From Crocinitomix sp044361315 (lineage in GTDB: Bacteria > Bacteroidota > Bacteroidia > Flavobacteriales_D > Crocinitomicaceae): a DNA stretch of 64,000 nt. Made by a program: the position numbers and the translations under genes. The notes under the pieces were generated by a model. The model ran no database searches, had not been told where the DNA came from, and saw only the letters and a list, made by a program, of their open reading frames with translations. This document shows, piece by piece, positions 44,239 to 53,250 of this stretch; position 1 is the stretch's first letter; each line of letters starts with the position of its first letter. The stretch lies in assembly GCA_044361315.1 (NCBI GenBank), contig JBIKJA010000006.1, positions 62,001-126,000 of the forward strand, in the 5' to 3' direction.

Positions 44239-44687
44239 TTAAATCGCTTTTTATTTGGGTGCAAATTTAGAATTAAACGAAGTAAGAAGCTAGGAATGTT
44301 TATAATTTGTTTCAAACGTTAACAAAAATTATCAGCGCAGTCAGAACAAATTTTTTCTCATTTATTCTGACTCCTACTCAAAAGATAGCGAATGAGGAAA
44401 TTCGATAACTCCAATAAATTAACTTTTATAATCACCATCAAACGAAACCACGAATTCACAAATCAACCTCCCAATACAATGTTCCAACCAAAAATTGAAT
44501 GATTAATTAAAAAAAATGATTTTCTTTCGTAATTTTAGGTCAATGTGAAAGCGTTTTTTTTAACGATTGCAACTAGCCATTGAATTAATTCGTCTTAGTA
44601 TTAAAGTTTTTGTCATCTAATTGTAATGTAGCATTATTAAATACAAAAAAAGTAATGTAGCATCCAATAATTAAAAATAAACGTTGC
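44239..44687. other. Intergenic region between divergent carA and the PKD surface-protein gene
   Basis: 449 AT-rich bases. Seen: the carA -7 element (44262-44269); an inverted repeat AGTCAGAA...TTCTGACT (44339-44372, 18-base loop); and the direct repeat described separately near the surface-protein start. No convincing TAnnTTTG precedes the plus-strand gene and no reading frame is supported. Confidence 0.5.
44623..44663. repeat. 12-base direct repeat upstream of the PKD surface-protein gene
   Basis: GTAATGTAGCAT occurs at 44623-44634 and again at 44652-44663, 29 bases apart, and the second copy ends 24 bases before the ATG. The position and exact copies suggest a protein-binding site, but a chance duplication is possible. 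Confidence 0.5.
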
Positions 44688-47531
44688 ATGAAATCAATTT
44701 TCCTGTTTTTTTCCCTATTCCTCCTTGTACAAATTACATATGGACAAGAAATTTGCGATAATGCAATAGATGATGATGGCGATGGGTTCGTGGATCTAAA
44801 TGACGACGAATGCATCTGCGAAGGTTTTGGTGAGGAGATACTTAGTTTAATTCCCAATCCCTCATTTGAAGAAATGGATTGTTGTCCAACTTTTCATAGC
44901 CAAATGACCTGTGCATCAACATGGATACAAGCATCGGATGCTACGAGTGACTATTACAATACATGTGGTTACACCGCTATTATGGGTGAGGGCGTGACGG
45001 CTGCCGATATTACAGATATTCCTGATGGTGAGGCATGGGTTGGTTATTGGACTGGAGAAGGTTACCTCGAATATATAGGCGCTTGTTTAGATGCCCCGTT
45101 AATTGCTGGTGTTGAATATACCTTAAATTTTCATACTGCTTGGGGGAGAGGAAATGCAGATCACGATTTTACAATTTATGCCACTCCAAGCTGTGGCGAT
45201 TTACCCTGGTCTGGTATTGCTTGTCCCATTGGTGTTGGAAGTTGGGAATTATTAACAAGCGAAACAATTACCTATCCAATGGACGGTACATGGCAAGAAA
45301 TTACCATTACATTTACGCCAACATCTGATATGTACGCAATTGCATTTGGAGGAGTCTGTTCAGGCGAAAGTCCGATGCGATATACTTATATTGATGGATT
45401 AACATTAATTGATAGCGACAGCTATTCATCTATATCAGAAACAGGTAGTTGGTGTGATGGAGATTTAATGTTGGAAGCAACGACTGATACCTCAGGCGGA
45501 GCATGGCAATGGTATCTAGAAGGTGTTGCATTGATCGGAGAGACCTCGGAAACAATCGACGTGAACTTATATGGAATGGGTGAATACAATGTCCTTTACG
45601 CCGTCGGAGACATTTGTATTAAATCCAATTACACCATTTTAAGTGGAGAAGATATTTCGGCCAATTTTGAATTTACAACAGTTTGTGTTGGATTTGAAAC
45701 AGCATTCACCAACACATCGATATATGACGGAATTGATCCTGAATGGCAGTGGGATTTTGGTGATGGTTTTACATCAAGTGATGAAAATCCCAACCACACT
45801 TATGCGGCATCAGGCGCATACACGGTTGAATTAATAGCGCTAAATGATTTAGGATGCGAAGACACAATTGAAATTGAATTAACAGTGAATCCTTCGCCCG
45901 TTGCAGATTTTGAATTTGTAATTAATGGTGTTTCATCCGAGGATGGCGCAACAACAAGTTGTATTGAAAATGAAATTCAATTTAACGACCTTTCCACCAT
46001 AATCGAACCGAGTGCAATAATCTCCTGGAATTGGGACTTTGGTGATGGCAGCAGTTCGCTAGAAGAAAACCCAAGTCATATATATTCGACCTTTGGAACA
46101 TTTACTATCACTTTAACAGTGACTAGTGATTTAGGTTGTGTAGACAATCATACGCTTGTTATTGTGATCACAGAGAGTTTAGAAATGAGCATCCTCTCTA
46201 ATGAACCTACATGTAATGGTTTTAGCGATGGATCGGTCACGATAAATATAATTGGTGGTGCAGGAGATTTGCTTTTTGAAATTAGTGACTCGGAAGGTAA
46301 TATTATTAATGAAGATAATTCAAACACGGCAAACACCCTATCATCTGGCTGGTATTATTTTCACGTAACAGACGGTTCGACTTGTGAAGGCGTGGATTCG
46401 ATTTATCTTGATCAACCTGAAGAAATATCAATTGATTTAACCCCATTTAATGTTTTGTGTGCTGGCGATGAAACTGGATGGATAAAAGTAGATTCCGTCT
46501 ACCATACAACAGGCGACTATAGTAACATTTCCTACTTGTGGAATCCGAATCCAGCTGGTATAGGTGGCATCGACGCGGATTCATCCTTCAATATGGGTGC
46601 AGGAAATTACACATTGACAATTAATGATGAAAATGGTTGTTCAAAAGTATTTGACCTTGAAATAATTGAACCTTCACCGCTTTCTTTTTCTGAATATGGG
46701 TACAACCCTGCTTATTGTCGCTTATTCGATTATCAAAGTGGAAATGGGGTGGTTTATGGAGCAGCAATAGGTGGCACACCTGATTACGACTATTTGTGGA
46801 CAAATTTGGACAACGGTGAAACCTCCATAAATAGCACCTGGGGAGGACTAAACCCAGGTAATTACGAACTATTAGTTATTGATGCAAATGGTTGTGTCCT
46901 CGAACAAAGTTTAGTTCTTGACTCTTTAAATCCTATTGCGGCATTCACCATCAATTCGGACCAACTCAACTCTGACTATCAAGGAACTGCACCTGTAGAA
47001 GTAAGTTTCATAAACGAATCTGAAAATTTTGCGGATTCAACTTATCCAGATGTTGACACAGTTTTCTTTTGGAATTTGGACCATCCAACTGCCGACTGGC
47101 AAATAACAACCGATTATTTTGAATCGATCGATACCACTTATTTAGCTCGCGGGAACACATACACAGTGGATGTATGCCTTGTTGCAATAAATAAAAATGG
47201 ATGCACCGACACAACGTGCAAATTAATAACCATCTATGAACCAATCGTCTTTAACAATGTAAATATTTTCTCTCCTAATGGGGATGGAATCAACGATGGT
47301 TTTACGTTCGATTTTAAGTCGGCTAGTATTGATCAATTCTCTTGTCTGATAGTTAACCGTTGGGGTGTGATAGTTGGAGAATTAAATAACATCCATGATG
47401 TGTGGCTAGGAACAGACAAAAATGGAAATCCATGTTCTGACGGGGTCTATTTTTACACCTATCAAGCAACTTCAGATAACGATACAAACTTTGAAGGGCA
47501 AGGAACAGTCCAAATTATAGGAAGTAAATAA
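44688..47531 (+). CDS. T9SS-exported surface protein with PKD and SprB-like repeats
   Basis: 947 residues. Signal peptide about 1-19, then a Ca-binding-like CDNAIDDDGDGFVDLNDDEC (22-41), a beta-sandwich region (about 45-240) like a carbohydrate-binding fold, PKD domains at about 335-400 (WQWDFGDGFTSSDENPNHTY) and 430-495 (WNWDFGDGSSSLEENPSHIY), SprB-like repeats (about 500-770; EPTCNGFSDGSVTINIIGG, NVLCAGDETGWIKV, and YELLVIDANGCVLEQ), another PKD-like part, and a type B T9SS signal from about 855 (NVNIFSPNGDGINDGF to GVYFYTYQA). Probably an adhesin anchored at the cell surface. Confidence 0.88.
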   Translation: MKSIFLFFSLFLLVQITYGQEICDNAIDDDGDGFVDLNDDECICEGFGEEILSLIPNPSFEEMDCCPTFHSQMTCASTWIQASDATSDYYNTCGYTAIMGEGVTAADITDIPDGEAWVGYWTGEGYLEYIGACLDAPLIAGVEYTLNFHTAWGRGNADHDFTIYATPSCGDLPWSGIACPIGVGSWELLTSETITYPMDGTWQEITITFTPTSDMYAIAFGGVCSGESPMRYTYIDGLTLIDSDSYSSISETGSWCDGDLMLEATTDTSGGAWQWYLEGVALIGETSETIDVNLYGMGEYNVLYAVGDICIKSNYTILSGEDISANFEFTTVCVGFETAFTNTSIYDGIDPEWQWDFGDGFTSSDENPNHTYAASGAYTVELIALNDLGCEDTIEIELTVNPSPVADFEFVINGVSSEDGATTSCIENEIQFNDLSTIIEPSAIISWNWDFGDGSSSLEENPSHIYSTFGTFTITLTVTSDLGCVDNHTLVIVITESLEMSILSNEPTCNGFSDGSVTINIIGGAGDLLFEISDSEGNIINEDNSNTANTLSSGWYYFHVTDGSTCEGVDSIYLDQPEEISIDLTPFNVLCAGDETGWIKVDSVYHTTGDYSNISYLWNPNPAGIGGIDADSSFNMGAGNYTLTINDENGCSKVFDLEIIEPSPLSFSEYGYNPAYCRLFDYQSGNGVVYGAAIGGTPDYDYLWTNLDNGETSINSTWGGLNPGNYELLVIDANGCVLEQSLVLDSLNPIAAFTINSDQLNSDYQGTAPVEVSFINESENFADSTYPDVDTVFFWNLDHPTADWQITTDYFESIDTTYLARGNTYTVDVCLVAINKNGCTDTTCKLITIYEPIVFNNVNIFSPNGDGINDGFTFDFKSASIDQFSCLIVNRWGVIVGELNNIHDVWLGTDKNGNPCSDGVYFYTYQATSDNDTNFEGQGTVQIIGSK

Positions 47532-47706
47532 CAGTCAAATAAATTCAAGAATTAGTTTGGCTGTATTTGCGTTTTAGAAAACATGGTTGCCTGCGTATTA
47601 CTCTGGCTATAATATAATAATACTTATTTAGGCATACCTTCTTTGCTTATCCAATTTGATTCTCGATCAAGCATATTTCAGTTATGTTGTTAATGTTGGT
47701 TGACAA

Positions 47707-47737
47707 AAAAGGGGAATCCTTAACAGATTCCCCTTTT
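47707..47737 (-). terminator. Rho-independent terminator after rplQ
   Basis: AAAAGGGGAATC/GATTCCCCTTTT makes a 12-base-pair stem with a 7-base loop, and the minus-strand RNA continues into a run of T. It lies 22 bases after the rplQ stop and ends the ribosomal-protein cluster. It could also act on the plus strand. Confidence 0.9.
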
Positions 47738-47758
47738 CTAAATAAGTATGAATAAAAA

Positions 47759-48232
47759 CTATTCTTCTTCTTCTTTTTGTTTTTTCTCTTCTGCTTTTGG
47801 AGCAGTAGAAGCCGCCTTTCCACCTCTTCTTGAACGACGGGTAGTTTTTTGTGTTGTTTCTGTTCCGTATATTTCGTTGAAATCTACTAATTCGATTAAA
47901 CACATTTCAGCGTTGTCACCTAAACGTTTCCCAGTTCTGATGATTCGAGTGTATCCTCCTGGACGATCAGCAATTTTTGGAGCGACATCTCTAAAAAGAG
48001 TTGTCACCGCATATTTGCTTTTTAAATGTCTGAAAGCAGTTCTTCTTGAATGAGTAGAATCTGTTTTAGATTTTGTAATTAGAGGCTCAATATATCCTCT
48101 CAAAACTTTTGCTTTTGCAACAGTTGTGTTAATTCTTTTGTGTTCGATTAACGAACAAGCCATATTGGAAAGCATTGCTTTTCTGTGTGCTGTCTTTTTT
48201 CCAAGGTGGTTAATTTTATTACCGTGTCTCAT
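47759..48232 (-). CDS. rplQ: 50S ribosomal protein L17
   Basis: 157 residues. MRHGNKINHLGKKTAHRKAML and ERINTTVAKAKVLRGYIEPLIT-type sequence (HKRINTTVAKAKVLRGYIEPLI) mark L17. The C-terminus carries about 35 extra residues (TRRSRRGGKAASTAPKAEEK) compared with the E. coli protein, an extension usual in Bacteroidota. It follows rpoA after 165 bases that contain a terminator-like hairpin and a small GAAA-loop hairpin (CAGC-GAAA-GCTG on the minus strand). Confidence 0.96.
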   Translation of the reverse strand: MRHGNKINHLGKKTAHRKAMLSNMACSLIEHKRINTTVAKAKVLRGYIEPLITKSKTDSTHSRRTAFRHLKSKYAVTTLFRDVAPKIADRPGGYTRIIRTGKRLGDNAEMCLIELVDFNEIYGTETTQKTTRRSRRGGKAASTAPKAEEKKQKEEEE

Positions 48233-48355
48233 TTTTAATTCATTTGCCAGCTTTCGCTGAAGGTTTTAGACCTGTTTTAGTACCTAAAAACTGTTTGTGT
48301 TAAACTCAACCTTAATCAGTATTTATACTCCCTCACAAGGATTTTGAGAGTCAAA

Positions 48356-48391
48356 AAACTAGTTCCTTGCAAAATTGCAAAGAACTAGTTT
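48356..48391 (-). terminator. Terminator-like hairpin between rpoA and rplQ
   Basis: Arms 48375-48391 and 48356-48372 pair over 17 bases with one G-U on the minus strand and a two-base loop, followed by six T (48358-48353). It starts 6 bases after the rpoA stop. Its form is that of a rho-independent terminator inside the operon, which would lower rplQ relative to rpoA. Confidence 0.75.
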
Positions 48392-48397
48392 AAAAAT

Positions 48398-49390
48398 TTA
48401 TTCTTTATCAAGCTTGTATTTTGCTACATTCATTCCGAATGCCAAACCTTTTGCTTCAACTAAATCTTCTAATTCAGTCAATGATTTTTTACCAAAGTTT
48501 CTGAATTTCAAAAGGTCGTTTTTGTTGTAAGAAACTAAATCACCTAATGACTCAACGTCTGCTGCTTTTAGACAATTTAATGCTCTTACAGAAAGGTCGA
48601 GATCAACTAATTTAGATTTTAACAATTGACGCATGTGAAGTGAAGTCTCATCGAATTCTTCCGTTTCAGATTTAATTTCCGTATCCAACGTAATGCGTTC
48701 GTCAGAGAACAACATAAAGTGGTGAATTAAAATCTTAGCAGCTTCTTGTAAAGCATCTTTCGGAGAAATAGAACCATCTGACTGAATGTCAAAGATTAAT
48801 TTTTCGTAATCCGTTTTTTGCTCAACACGGTAATTTTCAATCGTATATTTTACATTTTTGATTGGTGTAAAAATAGAATCAATTGAAATGGTACCGAAAG
48901 TTGCATTCGCATTTTTATTTTCATCAGCTGGTAAATAGCCTCTACCTTTAATGATTTCAACTTCCATGCTAAATTTCACACTTGGATCCATTTGGCAAAT
49001 CACCAAATCCGGATTTAACACTTGGAAAGCCGTTGTATATTTTCCTATATCACCAGCGGTAAGTGTGCTTTGCCCAGAAACTGAAACAATTACTTTTTCA
49101 GAATCTGTTCCGTCGATTTGTTGCTTAAAACGAACTTGTTTTAAATTTAAAATAATTTCAGTCACATCATCAACAACCCCTTTAATGGTTGAAAATTCGT
49201 GATCTACTCCTTCAATCTTTACAGATGAAATTGCGAAACCCTCTAAAGAAGAAAGTAAAATTCTTCTTAGCGCATTACCTATTGTCACCCCGTATCCCGG
49301 TTCTAAGGGTCTGAATTCAAATTGACCTTGAAAGTCATTTGATTCAATCATTACCACTTTATCCGGTTTCTGAAAATCTAGAATTGCCAT
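48398..49390 (-). CDS. rpoA: RNA polymerase alpha subunit
   Basis: 330 residues. N-terminal assembly domain with FQGQFEFRPLEPGYGVTIGNALRRILLSSLEGFA (about 20-53) and C-terminal domain (about 250-325) with IRALNCLKAADVESLGDLVSYNKNDLLKFRNFGKKSLTELE-type sequence. It forms the alpha dimer and contacts promoter DNA and activators. Separated from rpsD by 111 bases and followed by a strong hairpin. Confidence 0.97.
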   Translation of the reverse strand: MAILDFQKPDKVVMIESNDFQGQFEFRPLEPGYGVTIGNALRRILLSSLEGFAISSVKIEGVDHEFSTIKGVVDDVTEIILNLKQVRFKQQIDGTDSEKVIVSVSGQSTLTAGDIGKYTTAFQVLNPDLVICQMDPSVKFSMEVEIIKGRGYLPADENKNANATFGTISIDSIFTPIKNVKYTIENYRVEQKTDYEKLIFDIQSDGSISPKDALQEAAKILIHHFMLFSDERITLDTEIKSETEEFDETSLHMRQLLKSKLVDLDLSVRALNCLKAADVESLGDLVSYNKNDLLKFRNFGKKSLTELEDLVEAKGLAFGMNVAKYKLDKE

Positions 49391-49501
49391 TTTTTATCTT
49401 CTGTTTTAATTGAACGTTAGTTGCGCGATTTATTTGTTTGAAGATCGACCCAATAAATCCTTTCTGCTACCGTCCAATGTTAAATTAAATTATTAAAACT
49501 C

Positions 49502-50107
49502 TTATTTAGAGTATAACTCGACGATCAACTGTTCCTTAATGTTTTCAGGAATCATTTCACGCGTCGGTTTAATGATAAATCTACCTGTCATGGCTGATGA
49601 ATTCCAATCTAACCATTCAGAAGAGCTAGAATTAGAAGCCAAAGAAGAAGCAATAATCTCAAGAGATTTTGATTTTTCGCGGACAGCTACAACATCACCT
49701 TCTTTTAATGTGTATGAAGGCACGTTAACTACTTCTCCATTGACAGTGATGTGTCTATGACCAACTAATTGTCTTGCACCTCTTCTGGTTGGAGAAACTC
49801 CTAATCTGTATACAGTGTTATCTAATCTAGATTCGCATAAAACAAGTAAGTTTTCACCAGTAATACCTTTCATACGTGCAGCCTTATCGAATAAATTCTC
49901 AAACTGTTTCTCTAGGATTCCGTATGTATATTTTGCTTTTTGCTTTTCCATTAATTGGACAGCATACTCTGACTGTTTTCCACGTCTTTTGTTAATGCCA
50001 TGTTGACCAGGAGGGTAATTTTTACGCTCCAATGCCTTAGAAGGTCCAAAAATGGGTTCTTTAAATCGTCTTGCTATTTTGGCCTTAGGGCCTCTATATC
50101 TTGCCAT
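49502..50107 (-). CDS. rpsD: 30S ribosomal protein S4
   Basis: 201 residues. MARYRGPKAKIARRFKEPIFG, KYTYGILEKQFENLFDKA and the S4 domain RLDNTVYRLGVSPTRRGARQLVGHRHITVNGE (about 93-124). No N-terminal Cys cluster, so it is the zinc-free form. It binds 16S rRNA early in assembly and in many bacteria represses its own operon. Starts 25 bases after rpsK. Confidence 0.97.
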   Translation of the reverse strand: MARYRGPKAKIARRFKEPIFGPSKALERKNYPPGQHGINKRRGKQSEYAVQLMEKQKAKYTYGILEKQFENLFDKAARMKGITGENLLVLCESRLDNTVYRLGVSPTRRGARQLVGHRHITVNGEVVNVPSYTLKEGDVVAVREKSKSLEIIASSLASNSSSSEWLDWNSSAMTGRFIIKPTREMIPENIKEQLIVELYSK

Positions 50108-50132
50108 CTTCTCTTTTTTATACTATTTTTAG

Positions 50133-50519
50133 TTATACTCTTCTTCTTTTCGGAGGTCTACATCCATTGTGTGGCATTGGAGTAACATCAACAATTTCTG
50201 TCACCTCTACTCCACAATTGTGAATCGCTCTTATCGCTGATTCTCTACCAGCGCCAGGCCCTTTCACATACACTTTCACTTTTCTTAGACCAAGATCGAA
50301 TGCTTCTTTCGAACAATCTTCAGCAGCAACTTGTGCAGCATACGGCGTGTTCTTTTTTGATCCTCTAAATCCCATTTTACCAGCAGAAGACCAAGAAATA
50401 ACTTGACCTGCATTGTTTGTCAATGAGATGATTACATTGTTAAAAGATGCTTGAATGTGTGCTTGACCAGCTGATTCAACCTTAACAATTTTCTTTTTTA
50501 CTTTACCTGCTTTTGCCAT
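50133..50519 (-). CDS. rpsK: 30S ribosomal protein S11
   Basis: 128 residues. GQAHIQASFNNVIISLTNNAGQVISWSSAG, KVYVKGPGAGRESAIRAI and the C-terminal DVTPMPHNGCRPPKRRRV are diagnostic. It forms the platform of the small subunit near the Shine-Dalgarno helix. 10 bases after rpsM. Confidence 0.97.
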   Translation of the reverse strand: MAKAGKVKKKIVKVESAGQAHIQASFNNVIISLTNNAGQVISWSSAGKMGFRGSKKNTPYAAQVAAEDCSKEAFDLGLRKVKVYVKGPGAGRESAIRAIHNCGVEVTEIVDVTPMPHNGCRPPKRRRV

Positions 50520-50529
50520 AACTCAGCTA

Positions 50530-50904
50530 TTATTTAGTTGCTTTTTTCTTGTTAGCAACTGTTTTTCTTCTACCTTTTCGGGTTCTAGAATTATTTTTTG
50601 TACGTTGTCCTCTTAACGGAAGACCAGCTCTGTGTCTGATTCCTCTGTTACAACCAATGTCCATCAAACGTTTAATGTTCAATTGAACTTCGGAACGAAG
50701 TGCGCCTTCTGTTTTGATCAACGTCACAGCTGCACGAATAGCACCGGTTTGTTCATCTGTCCAATCAGACACTTTTGTATTTTGATCCACTCCGCAATCG
50801 TCCAATACTTTTGCAGCAGTACTATTGCCTATTCCGTAGATATAGGTCAAACTTATTACACCTCTTTTGTTTTTAGGTATATCTATTCCAGCGATTCTAG
50901 CCAT
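50530..50904 (-). CDS. rpsM: 30S ribosomal protein S13
   Basis: 124 residues. ARIAGIDIPKNKRGVISLTYIYGIGNSTA at the start and RHRAGLPLRGQRTKNNSRTRKG near the end are diagnostic. It sits in the head of the small subunit and contacts the P-site tRNA and L5. Confidence 0.97.
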   Translation of the reverse strand: MARIAGIDIPKNKRGVISLTYIYGIGNSTAAKVLDDCGVDQNTKVSDWTDEQTGAIRAAVTLIKTEGALRSEVQLNIKRLMDIGCNRGIRHRAGLPLRGQRTKNNSRTRKGRRKTVANKKKATK

Positions 50905-50916
50905 AATTCAAATATC

Positions 50917-51033
50917 TTAACCTTGTCTTTGTTTAAATTTAGGGTTCTTTTTGTTTATTACATAAACTACCCCTCTTCTTTTAACGATCTTACAATCTGC
51001 TGATCGTTTTTTCACAGATGCTCTTACTTTCAT
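50917..51033 (-). CDS. rpmJ: 50S ribosomal protein L36, zinc-free form
   Basis: 38 residues, short enough to be missed by length cut-offs. MKVRASVKKRSADCKIVKRR and NPKFKQRQG fit L36. Only one Cys (C14) of the usual zinc set remains: positions 11, 27 and 33 are Ser, Asn and Phe, so it is the C-minus form. It lies between infA and rpsM with gaps of 5 and 12 bases. Confidence 0.93.
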   Translation of the reverse strand: MKVRASVKKRSADCKIVKRRGVVYVINKKNPKFKQRQG

Positions 51034-51038
51034 GATTC

Positions 51039-51257
51039 TTATTTATATCTGTATGTTATACGCCCTTTAGATAAATCGTAAGGCGACATTTCTAATTTAA
51101 CTTTGTCTCCTGGTAAAATTTTAATGTAGTGCATTCTCATTTTACCTGAAATATGTGCTGTAATTTTGTGTCCATTCTCTAATTCTACTCGGAACATCGC
51201 ATTAGACAACGCTTCTATAATTGTTCCATCTTGCTCTATCGAGGATTGTTTAGCCAT
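51039..51257 (-). CDS. infA: Translation initiation factor IF-1
   Basis: 72 residues, S1-like OB fold: IEQDGTIIEALSNAMFRVELENGHKITAHISGKMRMHYIKILPGDKVKLEMSPYDLSKGRITYR is the complete consensus. It binds the A site during initiation. It starts 5 bases after secY; the methionine aminopeptidase gene often found here in other Bacteroidota is missing. Confidence 0.97.
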   Translation of the reverse strand: MAKQSSIEQDGTIIEALSNAMFRVELENGHKITAHISGKMRMHYIKILPGDKVKLEMSPYDLSKGRITYRYK

Positions 51258-51262
51258 CTTTC

Positions 51263-52576
51263 TTAAATAACGTTCCCAACCGGTTTTTCGCCTCTTCTAC
51301 CTCTGATTGTTCCACCTTCCATTAAACCGTCGTAATGTCTATTTAATAGGTAGGTTTCAATTTGTTGTAAGGTATCTAAAACAACCCCAACCATAATCAA
51401 CATAGAAGTTCCTCCCATGAACATCGCAAACGACTCCCCAACACCAAACATCATTGCTAACGCAGGAACAATTGCAATTCCCGCCAACAACATCGACCCA
51501 GGTAGGGTAATTCTTGACAGGATGTTATCCATAAAATCAGCTGTTTCAGAACCTGGCTTAACACCTGGAACAAAACCTCCATTTCGTTTCAAATCTTCTG
51601 CTATTTGCTTAGGATTGATCGTAATTGCAGTGTAGAAATAGGTGAAAATTATGATCATCAAGGCAAACACGAAATTGTACCAAAACGATCTGTAATCAGC
51701 AAGCGATCCAAGTGCAGAATTATTAATCATCATTGGCACCGTCATTATTGCTTGAGCGAAGATAATCGGCATAACACCTGAAGCGTTCACTTTCAACGGA
51801 ATGTAACTTCTTGATGATTCAGTTACTCCAGCTTGACCAACTACCTTTTTAGCATAATTGATCGGAACTCTTCGAACACCTTGCACAATTAACACAGTTA
51901 CCATGATCAAAGCAAAGAAAACTAACAATTCTACGATGAACATGAAAACAGATCCTGATCCATTCAATCTTAAATTGAATTCTGTTAAAATTGCTCCTGG
52001 AAATCTGTGCAAGATACCAACCGTAATCAACAACGAAATCCCGTTTCCAATACCTTTATCTGTAATTCTCTCTCCCAACCACATTGCAAACATAGTTCCT
52101 GCAACTAATAAACCGATCGATGTTACCCACCACATGGTAGAAGGATCAATCGCTGCATCGTGACTTAGAACGTACATTTTTAAGTAAGATGGAGCTTGGA
52201 AAGCACAGATTAAAATGGTTAAAATTCGTGTGTAATTGTTAATTTTTCGTCTTCCACTTTCACCTTCCTTTTGAATTTTCTGTACCACTGGTACTGCCAT
52301 TCCCAACAATTGCATAATGATTGATGCAGAAATATAAGGCATAATCCCTAAGGCCATAATGGAGGCTGTAGAAAAAGCTCCTCCTGCAAACAAGTCAAGT
52401 AATCCAACCAATCCTTCTCCGGTGCTGCTTGTCGCAAGCGCCATTTGATCCACCCCTGGAAGTACGATGAAAGAACCAATTCTGTAGATTAGGATAAGAC
52501 CAAGAGTCAATCCAATTCTATTTCTAAGCTCTTCGACTTTCCAAATATTCTTTATTGTTTCTATAAATCTTTTCAT
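51263..52576 (-). CDS. secY: Protein translocase subunit SecY
   Basis: 437 residues with ten membrane helices. LRNRIGLTLGLILIYRIGSF at the start, LDLFAGGAFSTASIMALGIMPYISASIIMQLL (about 60-91), YAKKVVGQAGVTESSRSYIPLKVNASGVMPIIFAQAIM and QQIETYLLNRHYDGLM near the end. It forms the protein-conducting channel. It follows rplO by 18 bases, the standard spc order. Confidence 0.97.
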   Translation of the reverse strand: MKRFIETIKNIWKVEELRNRIGLTLGLILIYRIGSFIVLPGVDQMALATSSTGEGLVGLLDLFAGGAFSTASIMALGIMPYISASIIMQLLGMAVPVVQKIQKEGESGRRKINNYTRILTILICAFQAPSYLKMYVLSHDAAIDPSTMWWVTSIGLLVAGTMFAMWLGERITDKGIGNGISLLITVGILHRFPGAILTEFNLRLNGSGSVFMFIVELLVFFALIMVTVLIVQGVRRVPINYAKKVVGQAGVTESSRSYIPLKVNASGVMPIIFAQAIMTVPMMINNSALGSLADYRSFWYNFVFALMIIIFTYFYTAITINPKQIAEDLKRNGGFVPGVKPGSETADFMDNILSRITLPGSMLLAGIAIVPALAMMFGVGESFAMFMGGTSMLIMVGVVLDTLQQIETYLLNRHYDGLMEGGTIRGRRGEKPVGNVI

Positions 52577-52594
52577 TCGAGGTGATTGTTAAGA

Positions 52595-53041
52595 TTAAAC
52601 AGTTTCGATTGATCCGCCAGCAGCTTCGATAGCAGCTTTAGCAGTAGCTGAGAAGCCATTAGCACAAACTTTAATTTTTGCTTTTAACTCGCCTCGCCCT
52701 AGGATTTTTACTAGATCATTTTTAGCTGCCAATCCATTTTCACGAATAATATCCAAACTAATTTCAGAAATATTTAATTTCTCAACCAACGTTTGTAAGG
52801 TGTCTAAATTGATCCCTTTGTATTCTACACGGTTAATGTTGGTAAAACCAAACTTAGGTACTCTACGTTGAAGCGGCATTTGTCCACCTTCAAATCCAAT
52901 CTTACGACTATAACCAGATCTTGATTTTTGTCCTTTGTGACCTCTTGTCGAAGTTCCACCATGTCCAGAACCTTGACCACGACCAATTCGTTTAACGCTT
53001 TTGGTTGAGCCTTCTGCAGGTGTAATGTTATTTAAATTCAT
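52595..53041 (-). CDS. rplO: 50S ribosomal protein L15
   Basis: 148 residues from the ATG at 53041, since MNLNNITPAEGSTK is the family's usual start; a longer frame from 53071 would overlap rpmD. KRIGRGQGSGHGGTSTRGHKGQKSRSG and GFEGGQMPLQRRVPKFGF confirm L15. A late assembly protein of the large subunit. Confidence 0.96.
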   Translation of the reverse strand: MNLNNITPAEGSTKSVKRIGRGQGSGHGGTSTRGHKGQKSRSGYSRKIGFEGGQMPLQRRVPKFGFTNINRVEYKGINLDTLQTLVEKLNISEISLDIIRENGLAAKNDLVKILGRGELKAKIKVCANGFSATAKAAIEAAGGSIETV

Positions 53042-53063
53042 TTCACTAATGATTTTAGAATTC

Positions 53064-53240
53064 TTACTCAATTATTTTTAACATGTGAGAAACTTTGTTC
53101 ACCATTCCCATAACTTGAGGAGTAGCTTCTTTCTCAATTACTTGGTTTAATCTTTTAAACCCAAGTGCTTCAATCGTTCTTTTTTGATCTTTAGGACGGT
53201 TAATTGCACTTCTTACTTGTTGTATTTTTATAGTTGCCAT
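53064..53240 (-). CDS. rpmD: 50S ribosomal protein L30
   Basis: 58 residues from the ATG at 53240: MATIKIQQVRSAINRPKDQKRTIEALGFKRLNQVIEKEATPQVMGMVNKV is the whole L30 consensus. A longer frame to 53285 would run into rpsE and is not needed. Between rpsE (10 bases) and rplO (22 bases). Confidence 0.96.
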   Translation of the reverse strand: MATIKIQQVRSAINRPKDQKRTIEALGFKRLNQVIEKEATPQVMGMVNKVSHMLKIIE

Positions 53241-53250
53241 ATTGATCTTA

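Noticed and set aside
48233..48355. An L17 regulatory RNA element upstream of rplQ
   Set aside because: Only a small CAGC-GAAA-GCTG hairpin and the rpoA hairpin are visible; this does not match a regulatory RNA I know.
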